The notes under the pieces: model-generated
Told to the model about the DNA's origin: nothing
Seen by the model: only the letters and a program-made list of their open reading frames with translations
Databases searched by the model: none
Position numbers and translations under genes: made by a program
Assembly: GCF_003460605.1 (NCBI RefSeq)
Contig: NZ_QTVN01000028.1
Coordinates: 3,219-16,335, forward strand
Direction of reading: 5' to 3'
DNA: 13,117 bases
Source of the DNA: Ruminococcus sp. AF31-8BH
GTDB taxonomy: Bacteria; Bacillota; Clostridia; Lachnospirales; Lachnospiraceae
In this document: piece by piece, positions 5,886-12,599 of the stretch
Layout: each line of letters opens with the position of its first letter
How positions within the stretch are numbered: position 1 is the stretch's first letter

Positions 5886-6251
5886 ATGAGAATGGACCAA
5901 GAAGAAAGAAGGTTTGACTTTCACGGCCTCGGGGCGGCTCTCAAACGAGCCAGAGAAGAAAAGGGATGGACACAAGCCTATGTTGCGGAATTAGTAGACC
6001 GTGACTCCCGTACCATTATGAATATTGAGAACAAAGGTCAGTATCCCAGTTTCGACCTTTTTGTTAAACTCATTACCATGTTTGACGTTTCAGTTGACCA
6101 ATTTATTCATGCGGACGGAGGGGCAAGGTCAAGCTCTTGCAGAAAGCACATTGATGTGCTCCTAAATTCTATGAATGAAAAAGAGCTTGTTGTAATAGAA
6201 GCCACAGCCGAGGGCATTAAGAAAGCCAGAGAAACGGAGGTTCCAGAATAA
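5886..6251 (+). CDS. XRE-family transcriptional regulator (121 aa)
   Basis: Residues 14-75 are a Cro/CI-type five-helix HTH: LGAALKRAREEKGWTQAYVAELV, then the recognition part DRDSRTIMNIENKGQYPSFDLFVKLITMF and DVSVDQFI. The C-terminal part (80-121) is a charged helix of unknown role. Two ATGs are possible (5886 or 5892); neither has a clear ribosome binding site, and the near-leaderless promoter at 5844-5872 fits either. The gene is divergent from the HTH/two-component operon and probably represses itself, that operon, or both. It ends in a good terminator. Confidence 0.85.
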   Translation: MRMDQEERRFDFHGLGAALKRAREEKGWTQAYVAELVDRDSRTIMNIENKGQYPSFDLFVKLITMFDVSVDQFIHADGGARSSSCRKHIDVLLNSMNEKELVVIEATAEGIKKARETEVPE

Positions 6252-6267
6252 GGGCCTCTGTTTTTTT
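6234..6267 (+). terminator. Intrinsic terminator of the XRE gene
   Basis: ACGGAGG (6234-6240) pairs with CCTCTGT (6255-6261) with one wobble, and inner bases can extend the stem; seven Ts follow (6261-6267). It overlaps the stop codon. Confidence 0.72.
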
Positions 6268-6339
6268 GCGCCATTTTAGGGGCTGTCGCTAAGTGGCAAG
6301 CAATGCCTCTGTGGCCACAAGTGGCACAAAGGCGGCTTG

Positions 6340-6355
6340 TTGGGGCTCGCCCCAA
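6340..6355 (-). terminator. Second hairpin downstream of the relaxase gene
   Basis: TTGGGGC and GCCCCAA form a tight 6-7 bp stem just past palindrome D in the direction of relaxase transcription. No U-tract follows. The remainder of 6268-6420 has short GTGGC/GCCAC repeats (6291-6326) and no gene. Confidence 0.4.
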
Positions 6356-6363
6356 ACCCGTAT

Positions 6364-6386
6364 CTTCGGGCCAACATGGCCCGAAG
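6364..6386. repeat. Dispersed intergenic palindrome, copy D
   Basis: CTTCGGGCC (6364-6372), loop AACAT, GGCCCGAAG (6378-6386): arms are perfectly complementary. It lies 34 bp past the relaxase stop codon. With copy E it brackets the relaxase gene. Confidence 0.88.
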
Positions 6387-6420
6387 TGTCAGCGTCGCTT
6401 TGCTCCTTGTTTTCATAACC

Positions 6421-7836
6421 TTAACGCTCCTTTTCCTGCTTTCTTCCCGGTTCGGTGTAGCCCATCAGAGTGTCAATGTTCGCTTTGATCGTGACGATCT
6501 CCTGCATATCCCGTCGTGCCTTTTGATATTCTCCATAGAGCTGTTTTTTCTTTGCTGTGAGCTTACGGCCTTCTTCCTTCAGCACATCCATTTTGGGGAG
6601 CTTCGCCCCGCCCAGCAGAGAGCGCATTTCCGCTTGTGCAGCCCGGTACAGTTCAAGGTCGGCCTCATGCTCCGCAAGGAATTTCCGGCTGTACTTCGTC
6701 GCCTTATACTGCTCAAAGACTGGGCGGGTTTTGGCATACTGAACCGTTGCGGCCTTTAGCCCGGCATTGGTTTTCATGGCCTGTTCCGTCTGCTTGATCT
6801 GCTCGGAAATGGCATGAAAACGGTCTGCTGCCTCGGTGGCTTTCTGTGCCAACTGCTCATAATCGGTCAGGCCATTGTCCTGTATATAGGCGAGGGCGGC
6901 GGCCATCTGCTTGATGTTGAACACCTTCGCCCACCGCTCATAGCCCGGCCCCTTACCGGCAGCCAGCTTCGCTTGAATATCCACCGCCAGACTGATTTTC
7001 CGTTCCGAGTGCCCGGGGCGTTTTTCTTTGCCCTCAATGGCGGCCAGAACATCTTGCAAGTCGTAGCCGTCCCCCAGCGTGGAGGCACGCAGACGGGTGA
7101 AGCGTTCCTGTCCCTGCCCGGTCAGCCGGAAGCTGATACCGCCGCCCCGAACCGTCTTGACCTCATACCCGGCCCGCTTCATCAGATTGAGAAATTCGTC
7201 CAGATCAGCGGGGCGTTCCGCCAGTGCGGTATCAATGGCAAGGCGCAGTCGGTCCTGATAGGAAAGCGGCCCTTTCCGATCTTTTTGCCACTCCCCATAG
7301 TTCCGATACTTGCTCTTGCTCCGGGGCTTCGGGTTCTCCACGATGGACAGCCCGTTTTCAAGGCACAGCCTGTCAGAGAGCCGCCGAAGGGCGAAGCTGG
7401 AGCCCCAAAAGTTTCGGAATTTCCGGGTGCAGTCAAGGGTGGTGGAGTTGTAATAAATGTGACAATGGATGTGCTGCTTGTCGATATGTGTGGTAACGAT
7501 AAACGCGTGCCGCCCCTTTGTCCAGCGCATAGCCAGCTCATAGCCGATACGGTTCGCCTCCTTCGGGGTGATCTCGCCCGGATAGAAGGATTGTCGTATC
7601 TGATAGCACAGCACATTATTTTCTTTCTTCTGTTCCCGGCCCGTCATAGCGGCATAGCTGGCCTTTGCCAAAAGGAACTCGTCCGCCACGGTGGCCGGAT
7701 CACATTCATAAGCGGAGATATACTTTCCGCTTTCTGTTTTCTCTGGGTTCTTGCCATAGTCCAGACAATCCCGGATGGCCTCGGCAATCGTTTTGCTTTC
7801 ACCCGCATGGCGCTGTAACAAAGTTGTGGTAGCCAA
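6421..7836 (-). CDS. mobA: MOB-P relaxase / mobilization nuclease (471 aa), TTG start
   Basis: VirD2-like relaxase of the Tn1549 group: it nicks the element's oriT, stays bound to the 5' end and is taken with the single strand into the recipient. The metal-binding histidine motif is intact (H117, H122, H124 and H126 in HIDKQHIHCH). The catalytic tyrosine is probably in the N-terminal 30-80 residues (Y27 and Y78 are candidates). The C-terminal part, about 330-450, is a long charged coiled coil. The start is TTG: an AAAGGAGGG ribosome binding site lies 7 nt before it, and the family N-terminus (ATTTLLQRH) follows directly; the nearby ATG at 7843 is out of frame and touches the ribosome binding site. 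The 471-aa length is normal. Confidence 0.93.
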   Translation of the reverse strand: MATTTLLQRHAGESKTIAEAIRDCLDYGKNPEKTESGKYISAYECDPATVADEFLLAKASYAAMTGREQKKENNVLCYQIRQSFYPGEITPKEANRIGYELAMRWTKGRHAFIVTTHIDKQHIHCHIYYNSTTLDCTRKFRNFWGSSFALRRLSDRLCLENGLSIVENPKPRSKSKYRNYGEWQKDRKGPLSYQDRLRLAIDTALAERPADLDEFLNLMKRAGYEVKTVRGGGISFRLTGQGQERFTRLRASTLGDGYDLQDVLAAIEGKEKRPGHSERKISLAVDIQAKLAAGKGPGYERWAKVFNIKQMAAALAYIQDNGLTDYEQLAQKATEAADRFHAISEQIKQTEQAMKTNAGLKAATVQYAKTRPVFEQYKATKYSRKFLAEHEADLELYRAAQAEMRSLLGGAKLPKMDVLKEEGRKLTAKKKQLYGEYQKARRDMQEIVTIKANIDTLMGYTEPGRKQEKER

Positions 7837-7862
7837 AAATCATCCCTCCTTTCCATAAGAAA

Positions 7863-7886
7863 GAGGCGGCCCATTCAGACCGCCCC
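7863..7886 (-). promoter_or_regulatory. Attenuator-like hairpin before the relaxase ribosome binding site
   Basis: As minus-strand RNA, a GGGGCGG arm (7880-7886) pairs with CCGCCUC (7863-7869) over 7 positions with one G-U, followed by UUUCUU. It lies between palindrome E and the relaxase ribosome binding site, so it could terminate transcripts before the gene or block its translation. The wobble pair exists only on the minus strand. Confidence 0.4.
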
Positions 7887-7888
7887 GA

Positions 7889-7911
7889 CTTCGGGCCAAC
7901 ATGGCCCGAAC
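7889..7911. repeat. Dispersed intergenic palindrome, copy E
   Basis: CTTCGGGCC (7889-7897), loop AACAT, GGCCCGAAC (7903-7911); identical to copy D except for the last base. It lies 53 bp upstream of the relaxase start and marks the left border of the AT-rich three-gene cassette. Confidence 0.87.
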
Positions 7912-7935
7912 ATAAGATATTTGCCAAAAACACGA

Positions 7936-7973
7936 TAGACTCCAACTTGATTTTGATGTAAAATATATACAAT
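7936..7973 (+). promoter_or_regulatory. Promoter region of the kinase/PIN-GNAT/ASCH operon
   Basis: Two readings are possible: TAGACT (7936-7941), 17 bp, TAAAAT (7959-7964); or TTGATT (7947-7952), 15 bp, TACAAT (7968-7973). The AT-rich block sits 30-65 bp before the first gene of the cassette and just after palindrome E. Confidence 0.42.
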
Positions 7974-8001
7974 AAAGGATCGTTAAACGGGGGGTATACG
8001 T

Positions 8002-8541
8002 ATGGGGACGATATTTGTTGCCGGGACTTACGGTGTAGGGAAAAGCACATTATGTAATAAATTGTCAACTGCATTAAAAATCCCAGATTTTTCTGCTGGT
8101 GATCTCATTAGTGCGGTCAACGGTGAAACTTATGGAGCAAATAAAGTGGTTAGAGACAAAGATGCTAATCAGAATATTTTGGCCTCACAAGTCAAGCAAC
8201 TTCTGAAATCGACCCCTAGTATTATTCTTGCCGGACATTTTTGCATATTTGACATAAATGGTAATGTTGATATTTTGCCGAGTAGGGTGTTCTATGATCT
8301 GGAAATAGAAACCATACTTTTGCTAGAGGCCTCGTCCTCACAAATTATAAAAAATTTGTCGATGCGAGATAAAAAAGAGTATTCCGAAAGTCAAATTTTA
8401 CTTTTACAAAAAGCAGAACACGAAAAGGCACATGAGATTGCTACAAGCATAAATTGTAATCTGTATGTTCATCATATGCTTTTTGATGAAACTGATATTA
8501 CGAGTTGCTTATCTTATATAGAAAGGGGCCCCAAATTATGA
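8002..8541 (+). CDS. P-loop kinase-like ATP-binding protein (179 aa), first gene of a putative RNA-directed defence operon
   Basis: Walker A GTYGVGKST (8-16) at the extreme N-terminus, then a strand ending LAGHFCIFD (about 77-85) that looks like a Walker B or substrate-binding segment of the adenylate-kinase/AAA_18 type, and a charged RDKKEY stretch (142-147) that could be a lid. Short single-domain kinases like this phosphorylate nucleotides, nucleosides or other small molecules; the substrate is not readable. The ATG follows a G-rich GGGGGG block rather than a usual GGAGG. It overlaps the next gene by 4 bp (ATGA), so the two are probably coupled. Codon and base use are much more AT-rich than the relaxase next door. 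It could be the signal-generating or antidote part of the system. Confidence 0.78.
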   Translation: MGTIFVAGTYGVGKSTLCNKLSTALKIPDFSAGDLISAVNGETYGANKVVRDKDANQNILASQVKQLLKSTPSIILAGHFCIFDINGNVDILPSRVFYDLEIETILLLEASSSQIIKNLSMRDKKEYSESQILLLQKAEHEKAHEIATSINCNLYVHHMLFDETDITSCLSYIERGPKL

Positions 8542-10058
8542 GAGCTTTGCTTGACACAAATATAATCATCCATAGAGAAAACAAGCGTGTTTCCAATTAT
8601 AGTATTGGCCACCTTTTTCGATGGTTGGATAAGTTAAAATATGATAAAGTAATCCATCCATACTCTATATCCGAAATAAAAAAATATCGAGATCCAGAAA
8701 CGCAAGAGGCTATTTCGGTAAAGCTGGAATCATATGAGGTAATCAAAACCATTAAGGAACCAGACGATTCTTTTTTAGAATTGATCGGAATTCCGGAAAA
8801 ATCGCAAAATGACATGATTGATGATTGCCTATTGTTTGAAGTATATTCAAACAGAGTTGACATACTAATCACGGAGGATCGGAGACTAAGAAATAAAGCT
8901 ATAAAGCTAGGTTTGAGTGACAGAGTTTTTTCAATAAATGCATTTATCAGTGCAGCGACGGCTGAAAACCCAAGTCTCATTGAATATAAAATGCTTGCCG
9001 TTGAAAAAACCTATTTCGGAAATGTTGATTTAACCGATTCTTTCTTTGACAGTTTCCGTATCGCTTATCCAGGATTTGATAAGTGGTTTGCTCGCAAGTG
9101 CGATGAAGAAGCTTACATATGTAATACGGATGCTGGAAAAGTACTGGGATTCCTCTACTTAAAAACAGAAGGTGTCGATGAGAATTACTCAGATATTGTT
9201 CCGCCCTTTAAACCGATGCGCAGATTAAAAGTAGGAACATTTAAAGTTGAATCTACCGGATTTAGGTTGGGTGAGCGTTTTGTTAAAATTATTTTTGACA
9301 ATGCCTTACAACGCAATGTTGACGAAATTTATGTAACACTCTATACAGATAGAGAAGAACTGTCCGCTTTGGCTGCATTACTGAAAAGGTGGGGCTTCAC
9401 TGAATATGGAGTAAAAATTGGAAACGGGAAAGAAGAACAAGTTTTAGTAAAAAGGATGAAAGATTTTGATCATAATATTTCTTTTCGCAAAAACTTTCCC
9501 AACATTCAGTATGATTGCAATAAGTATATTTTGCCGATTTTCCCACAATATCACACCACACTACTCCCGGATTCCAAACTGAACAACGAGAATAAAATTG
9601 ATTTTCTCGGAAGAGAACCTCATAGGTATGCATTACAAAAGGTCTATATCTCGTGGGCTCCCGGAAATGGTGTAAAGCCAGGTGATCTAATTCTGTTTTA
9701 TCGAACAGGCCCCGAAGGTTCAAATAAAAAATATACTTCGGTTGTTACAACAGTCGCTATGGTGGATGAAATTATTAGCAATATTCATTCTCAGGAGGAA
9801 CTGCTTAGTATCTGTCAGAATCGAAGTGTCTTTTCTACCGAAGAATTGAAAGGCTTTTGGCGTGATCATAGGCGTAATTTAAAAGTTTTAAAATTTATAT
9901 TTGTCAAAAGCCTGAGCAAAAGATTAACATTGGGCTACCTTTGGGACCATGACATTGTGTGTGCTCCAAGGGGGCCTAGATCGTTTATGAAATTGAGTGA
10001 TGAACAATATAATCAGATTATGCACGATTCTGAGACGGAAATTAAGTATGTAGAATGA
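8538..10058 (+). CDS. Fusion protein: PIN nuclease + GNAT acetyltransferase + EVE/PUA-like domain (506 aa)
   Basis: Three domains are visible. Residues 1-140 are a PIN RNase domain with an intact acidic set: D6 in LLDTN, E46, D95/D96 and D114 in ITEDRRLRNK. Residues about 150-310 look like a GNAT acetyltransferase: FDKWFARKCDEEAYIC, GKVLGFLYL, the acetyl-CoA loop around GFRLGERFV (241-249), and the C-terminal strand WGFTEYGVK. Residues about 325-500 look like an EVE/PUA-like nucleic-acid-binding fold (VYISWAPGNGVKPGDLILFYRT). PIN enzymes cut RNA; toxin GNATs can acetylate aminoacyl-tRNA; EVE and PUA-like domains read modified bases. A combined RNA-targeting role is inference. The ATG at 8538 is chosen over 8505 because the conserved PIN N-terminus starts there, with AAAGGGG 9 nt upstream. 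Confidence 0.8.
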   Translation: MRALLDTNIIIHRENKRVSNYSIGHLFRWLDKLKYDKVIHPYSISEIKKYRDPETQEAISVKLESYEVIKTIKEPDDSFLELIGIPEKSQNDMIDDCLLFEVYSNRVDILITEDRRLRNKAIKLGLSDRVFSINAFISAATAENPSLIEYKMLAVEKTYFGNVDLTDSFFDSFRIAYPGFDKWFARKCDEEAYICNTDAGKVLGFLYLKTEGVDENYSDIVPPFKPMRRLKVGTFKVESTGFRLGERFVKIIFDNALQRNVDEIYVTLYTDREELSALAALLKRWGFTEYGVKIGNGKEEQVLVKRMKDFDHNISFRKNFPNIQYDCNKYILPIFPQYHTTLLPDSKLNNENKIDFLGREPHRYALQKVYISWAPGNGVKPGDLILFYRTGPEGSNKKYTSVVTTVAMVDEIISNIHSQEELLSICQNRSVFSTEELKGFWRDHRRNLKVLKFIFVKSLSKRLTLGYLWDHDIVCAPRGPRSFMKLSDEQYNQIMHDSETEIKYVE

Positions 10059-10071
10059 TGAGGATTTAATT

Positions 10072-10449
10072 TTGAAGGCGATTCTATTATCAATAAAACC
10101 AGAATATGTTGATAGGATATTGGCTGGTACAAAAAAATATGAATATCGTAAACGGCTAGCACGCAGTAACAGTTCTGTTCTACTTGTATATAGCACATCT
10201 CCGGTAATGAAAGTAGTGGCAAAAGTTGAAATACTGGGGACTATTTGTGCAGCTCCCTCCACCTTATGGGAACAGACTAAAAGTAACGCGGGCATTAGCA
10301 GAAAAAAATATCGGGAATATTTTCATGGGTGCAAAACAGCATACGCCTATGAATTAGGAAAAGTGGAAATATTTGATCCTCCACGAGATTTATTAGATTA
10401 CAATATCACACTTGCCCCGCAATCTTTTTCGTATGTAGATATAGAATAA
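10072..10449 (+). CDS. ASCH-domain protein (125 aa), TTG start
   Basis: The N-terminal stretch, residues 5-28, including LSIKPEYVDRILAGTKKYEYR, is a clear ASCH signature; the rest (LLVYSTSPVMKVVAKVEILG, then a helical insert and YELGKVEIFDPP) fits the same PUA-like beta barrel, which generally binds RNA or nucleotides. The only fitting start is TTG at 10072, 7 nt after AGGA and 13 bp after the preceding stop, so it is the third gene of the operon. From memory, the E. coli ASCH enzyme YqfB (N4-acetylcytidine amidohydrolase) uses Lys21, Thr24 and Glu74; here K21 aligns but position 24 is Glu, so the same chemistry is doubtful. It is possibly the recognition or antidote part of the cassette. Confidence 0.82.
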   Translation: MKAILLSIKPEYVDRILAGTKKYEYRKRLARSNSSVLLVYSTSPVMKVVAKVEILGTICAAPSTLWEQTKSNAGISRKKYREYFHGCKTAYAYELGKVEIFDPPRDLLDYNITLAPQSFSYVDIE

Positions 10450-10450
10450 A

Positions 10451-10485
10451 GCAGGAAAGGGTGGCCTCAAGCCACCCTTTCCTGC
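10451..10485. terminator. Strong bidirectional hairpin between the ASCH and CD1845-like genes
   Basis: GCAGGAAAGGGTGGC (10451-10465) and GCCACCCTTTCCTGC (10471-10485) are perfect 15-bp arms with a 5-nt loop, one base after the ASCH stop. On the minus strand it is followed by TTTATTCT, better fitting termination of the CD1845-like transcript; on the plus strand palindrome F follows at once. Convergent genes share it. Confidence 0.75.
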
Positions 10486-10507
10486 TTCGGGCCATGCTGA
10501 CCCGAAG
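10485..10507. repeat. Dispersed intergenic palindrome, copy F
   Basis: CTTCGGGCC (10485-10493), loop ATGCT, GACCCGAAG (10499-10507). It abuts the stop codon of the CD1845-like gene (10508-10510) with no gap, as copy A does for the 67-aa gene, and shares base 10485 with the 15-bp-arm terminator. The asymmetric base is a G-U pair only in minus-strand RNA. Confidence 0.87.
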
Positions 10508-10801
10508 TTAACTTGTCAGAAACCGATACAGAGCGAATTTTCCTCCGTCCAGTGCCCAAAGCAGAGAGCATGCCGCCGCTTGCAGCCCATACGGCGAAAG
10601 GAGGAAGGCGAGGAACAGAAATACAATCCCGCCGATGGGTGTCGGCGTGAAAAAGAGGGCGATACCCGGCACCGCCAGAATCACGGAGGCAATCGTCAAC
10701 AGGAAGGCACAAATATCAAACAGAAACACCACCAGAACCGCCAGAAGGGACAGCGCCAGAACGAAGGGCGCAACCAATATTTTCAGCAGTATCTTCATCA
10801 T
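10508..10801 (-). CDS. CD1845-family small membrane protein (97 aa)
   Basis: MMKILLKILVAPFVLALSLL matches my memory of the CD1845 family of C. difficile CTn elements and relatives. There are three hydrophobic segments (about 9-28, 31-53, 57-72), then an amphipathic tail ending RFLTS. Function is unknown; placement among mobilization genes suggests a role at the membrane in transfer. Two adjacent ATGs exist (10801 and 10798) after GGAGG; the first is 5 nt and the second 8 nt away, so the true start may be either. It belongs to the backbone, lies between the two defence-like cassettes, and is followed directly by palindrome F. Confidence 0.8.
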   Translation of the reverse strand: MMKILLKILVAPFVLALSLLAVLVVFLFDICAFLLTIASVILAVPGIALFFTPTPIGGIVFLFLAFLLSPYGLQAAACSLLWALDGGKFALYRFLTS

Positions 10802-10845
10802 CAAAACCTCCTTTATTCTTTCTATCTCTATTTTACCATGCCTGC

Positions 10846-10890
10846 CTGGGGACATAAATGTCGCAAAAGATTAGTGAATCCTGTCCCCAG
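10846..10890. repeat. Inverted repeat with CTGGGGACA / TGTCCCCAG ends
   Basis: CTGGGGACA (10846-10854) and TGTCCCCAG (10882-10890) are perfect 9-bp arms 27 bp apart; a shorter palindrome, GACAT-AA-ATGTC (10851-10862), overlaps the left arm. It lies between the divergent CD1845-like and SIR2 genes. It may be an operator, or a remnant of small REP/MITE-like elements with GGGGACA ends seen in Firmicutes. No transposase is present. Confidence 0.55.
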
Positions 10891-10914
10891 TGTATTACTA
10901 CACCCAGTCTTTAG

Positions 10915-10943
10915 TTGACGAACAGGCACGCAAGAGATAGAAT
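10915..10943 (+). promoter_or_regulatory. Near-consensus promoter of the SIR2-domain gene
   Basis: TTGACG (10915-10920), 17-bp spacer, TAGAAT (10938-10943), 30 bp before the start codon. Two mismatches to consensus in total suggest steady expression, as is common for defence genes controlled after translation. Confidence 0.72.
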
Positions 10944-10973
10944 TATTAAAAAGCGGGCAACGGAGGAATACCA

Positions 10974-12581
10974 ATGAGCGGAAAATATTTGAAATACATT
11001 CCTAAGACATTACAAGAAGATTTTATTGATAATAGAGTTATTCCGTTTGTTGGGGCAGGCTTTTCAAAAAATGCTATTGCCCCAGAGGGTGCGAGCATTT
11101 TAGATTGGGAAGGGCTCGGGAAAAAAGTGGCAACATACATTCCCAATTACACTTATACGAATGCCATTGACGCATTATCGTTGTTTGAAAGTGAGTTTTC
11201 AAGGACTAAGCTCATTGAACTTTTGGCAAGAGAACTCTATGTTAATGATCTAAAGCCGGGAAAAACACATCGGACATTTTGCGATCTTTATTTTGATACT
11301 ATTTGCACGACAAATTTTGATTTCCTCATTGAACAAACATTAAATGAGAAACACATTCCTTTTTCGATGGTAGTTTCAGAGGAGCGCCTTCCAATAAGCA
11401 CACATGAAAGAACTAAACTTATTAAACTGCATGGAGATTTTAATCATCCTGAAAGAATGGTAATAACCGAATACGATTATGATATATATGTTGATAAAAA
11501 CAAAATTTTATCAACATACATATCCAACCTATTTATTACTAAAACGCTATTACTTATAGGATATAGTTTTGACGACAGCGATATTAGAACACTGTGGCAA
11601 ATTATTGGTTCCCGCCTCGGGAAACTAAGCACTCCTGCTTATGTAGTTTTAGTAGATGCCAGCCCCATAGAAATAGCACGTTTTGAGAGAAGAAATATTA
11701 AAGTTATAAATCTTCCGGGTGACAAAGCCGACTATCCTGATATTTTGGATGAGTTTTTTTCTGAGATTAAGCAAGTTATTGATGAAAAGCTCCCCGAACA
11801 AATGGTGTTCACAAACGAGAAGGCTTCCGAAGAATTAAAAATGCCAGAGACGGATAATAGACTTTGTTATATTTCAGCACCATATCAAAGATTATCCTTT
11901 CTTAAAGATTTGCTATATCCTGTATTATACAATAACGGTATTTCTCCCATATCATTAGACGAAACTATAATGCCAGGCGAAATTATAACACGAAAGACTG
12001 ACGCTCTGATTTCAAAAGCTTCAATGACCATTGTTGATCTCTCTGGTAACAACGCAAATATTATGTGGGAATTAGGAAACATAATGAGCAAGAACAAGCT
12101 ATCTATATTGATTGTAGATGAAGATCAATCGGATAGTTTGCCATTTGATTTACAAAGTCTACATCTTTTCAAATATAATTTATATGGTGATAACAAGCAT
12201 TTTGTGGACACATTAAATGATTTTTTACAAGCGCACAATAACGGCAAGAAAAACGAACCGGAAGCCGAAAAGGATTATTTGAGGCTGTTTGACAAGGGTG
12301 AATACAATGCTGCCGTTATTGCGGCATTTAGGTTTTTAGAAATAACTTTATCCAGAAAGTACGACTTTGTAAGGATCTCTCTGATGGAATCCCTAAATTT
12401 GTTAAACACGAATAATGCTGAAGATGAAGAAGCTCTTTACAAAGTAAAGAAGTATAGAAAAATACGCAATAACATCGTACACAATAATGTTAATGTAGGA
12501 AAAAGAGAATCCAAAGATATTATTTCCTGCATTGAAAAACTCTGTGCATCCATAAATAGCGGAAATATAATCATATTATGA
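10974..12581 (+). CDS. SIR2 - nucleoside-deoxyribosyltransferase-like - HEPN protein (535 aa), putative abortive-infection effector
   Basis: Residues 15-270 are a SIR2_2 domain with the NAD-binding GAGFS (27-31), TTNFD (112-116), catalytic H153 in KLHGD, and IGYSFDDSD (195-203). Residues 295-420 look like the NDT/TIR-like fold used in defence proteins: CYISAPYQ, VDLSGNNANIMWELG (E366 candidate catalytic) and the PFDLQ stretch (390-394). Residues 430-530 are helical with the HEPN RNase motif R498-x4-H503 in RNNIVH. SIR2 defence enzymes deplete NAD in infected cells; HEPN domains cut RNA. All key residues are present, so three activities are possible in one chain. The ATG has CGGAGG 7 nt upstream. 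It is a single AT-rich gene between promoter 10915-10943 and palindrome G. Confidence 0.85.
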   Translation: MSGKYLKYIPKTLQEDFIDNRVIPFVGAGFSKNAIAPEGASILDWEGLGKKVATYIPNYTYTNAIDALSLFESEFSRTKLIELLARELYVNDLKPGKTHRTFCDLYFDTICTTNFDFLIEQTLNEKHIPFSMVVSEERLPISTHERTKLIKLHGDFNHPERMVITEYDYDIYVDKNKILSTYISNLFITKTLLLIGYSFDDSDIRTLWQIIGSRLGKLSTPAYVVLVDASPIEIARFERRNIKVINLPGDKADYPDILDEFFSEIKQVIDEKLPEQMVFTNEKASEELKMPETDNRLCYISAPYQRLSFLKDLLYPVLYNNGISPISLDETIMPGEIITRKTDALISKASMTIVDLSGNNANIMWELGNIMSKNKLSILIVDEDQSDSLPFDLQSLHLFKYNLYGDNKHFVDTLNDFLQAHNNGKKNEPEAEKDYLRLFDKGEYNAAVIAAFRFLEITLSRKYDFVRISLMESLNLLNTNNAEDEEALYKVKKYRKIRNNIVHNNVNVGKRESKDIISCIEKLCASINSGNIIIL

Positions 12582-12599
12582 TGTTTCTCATTAGTGTCA

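Noticed and set aside
6814..7818. Long plus-strand open frame (334 codons) across the relaxase gene
   Set aside because: It is the mirror of the GC-rich relaxase coding sequence; it has no ribosome binding site or domain, while the minus strand has full relaxase motifs.
10580..10918. Plus-strand frames opposite the CD1845-like gene
   Set aside because: They are low-complexity mirrors of the hydrophobic membrane protein and have no ribosome binding site.
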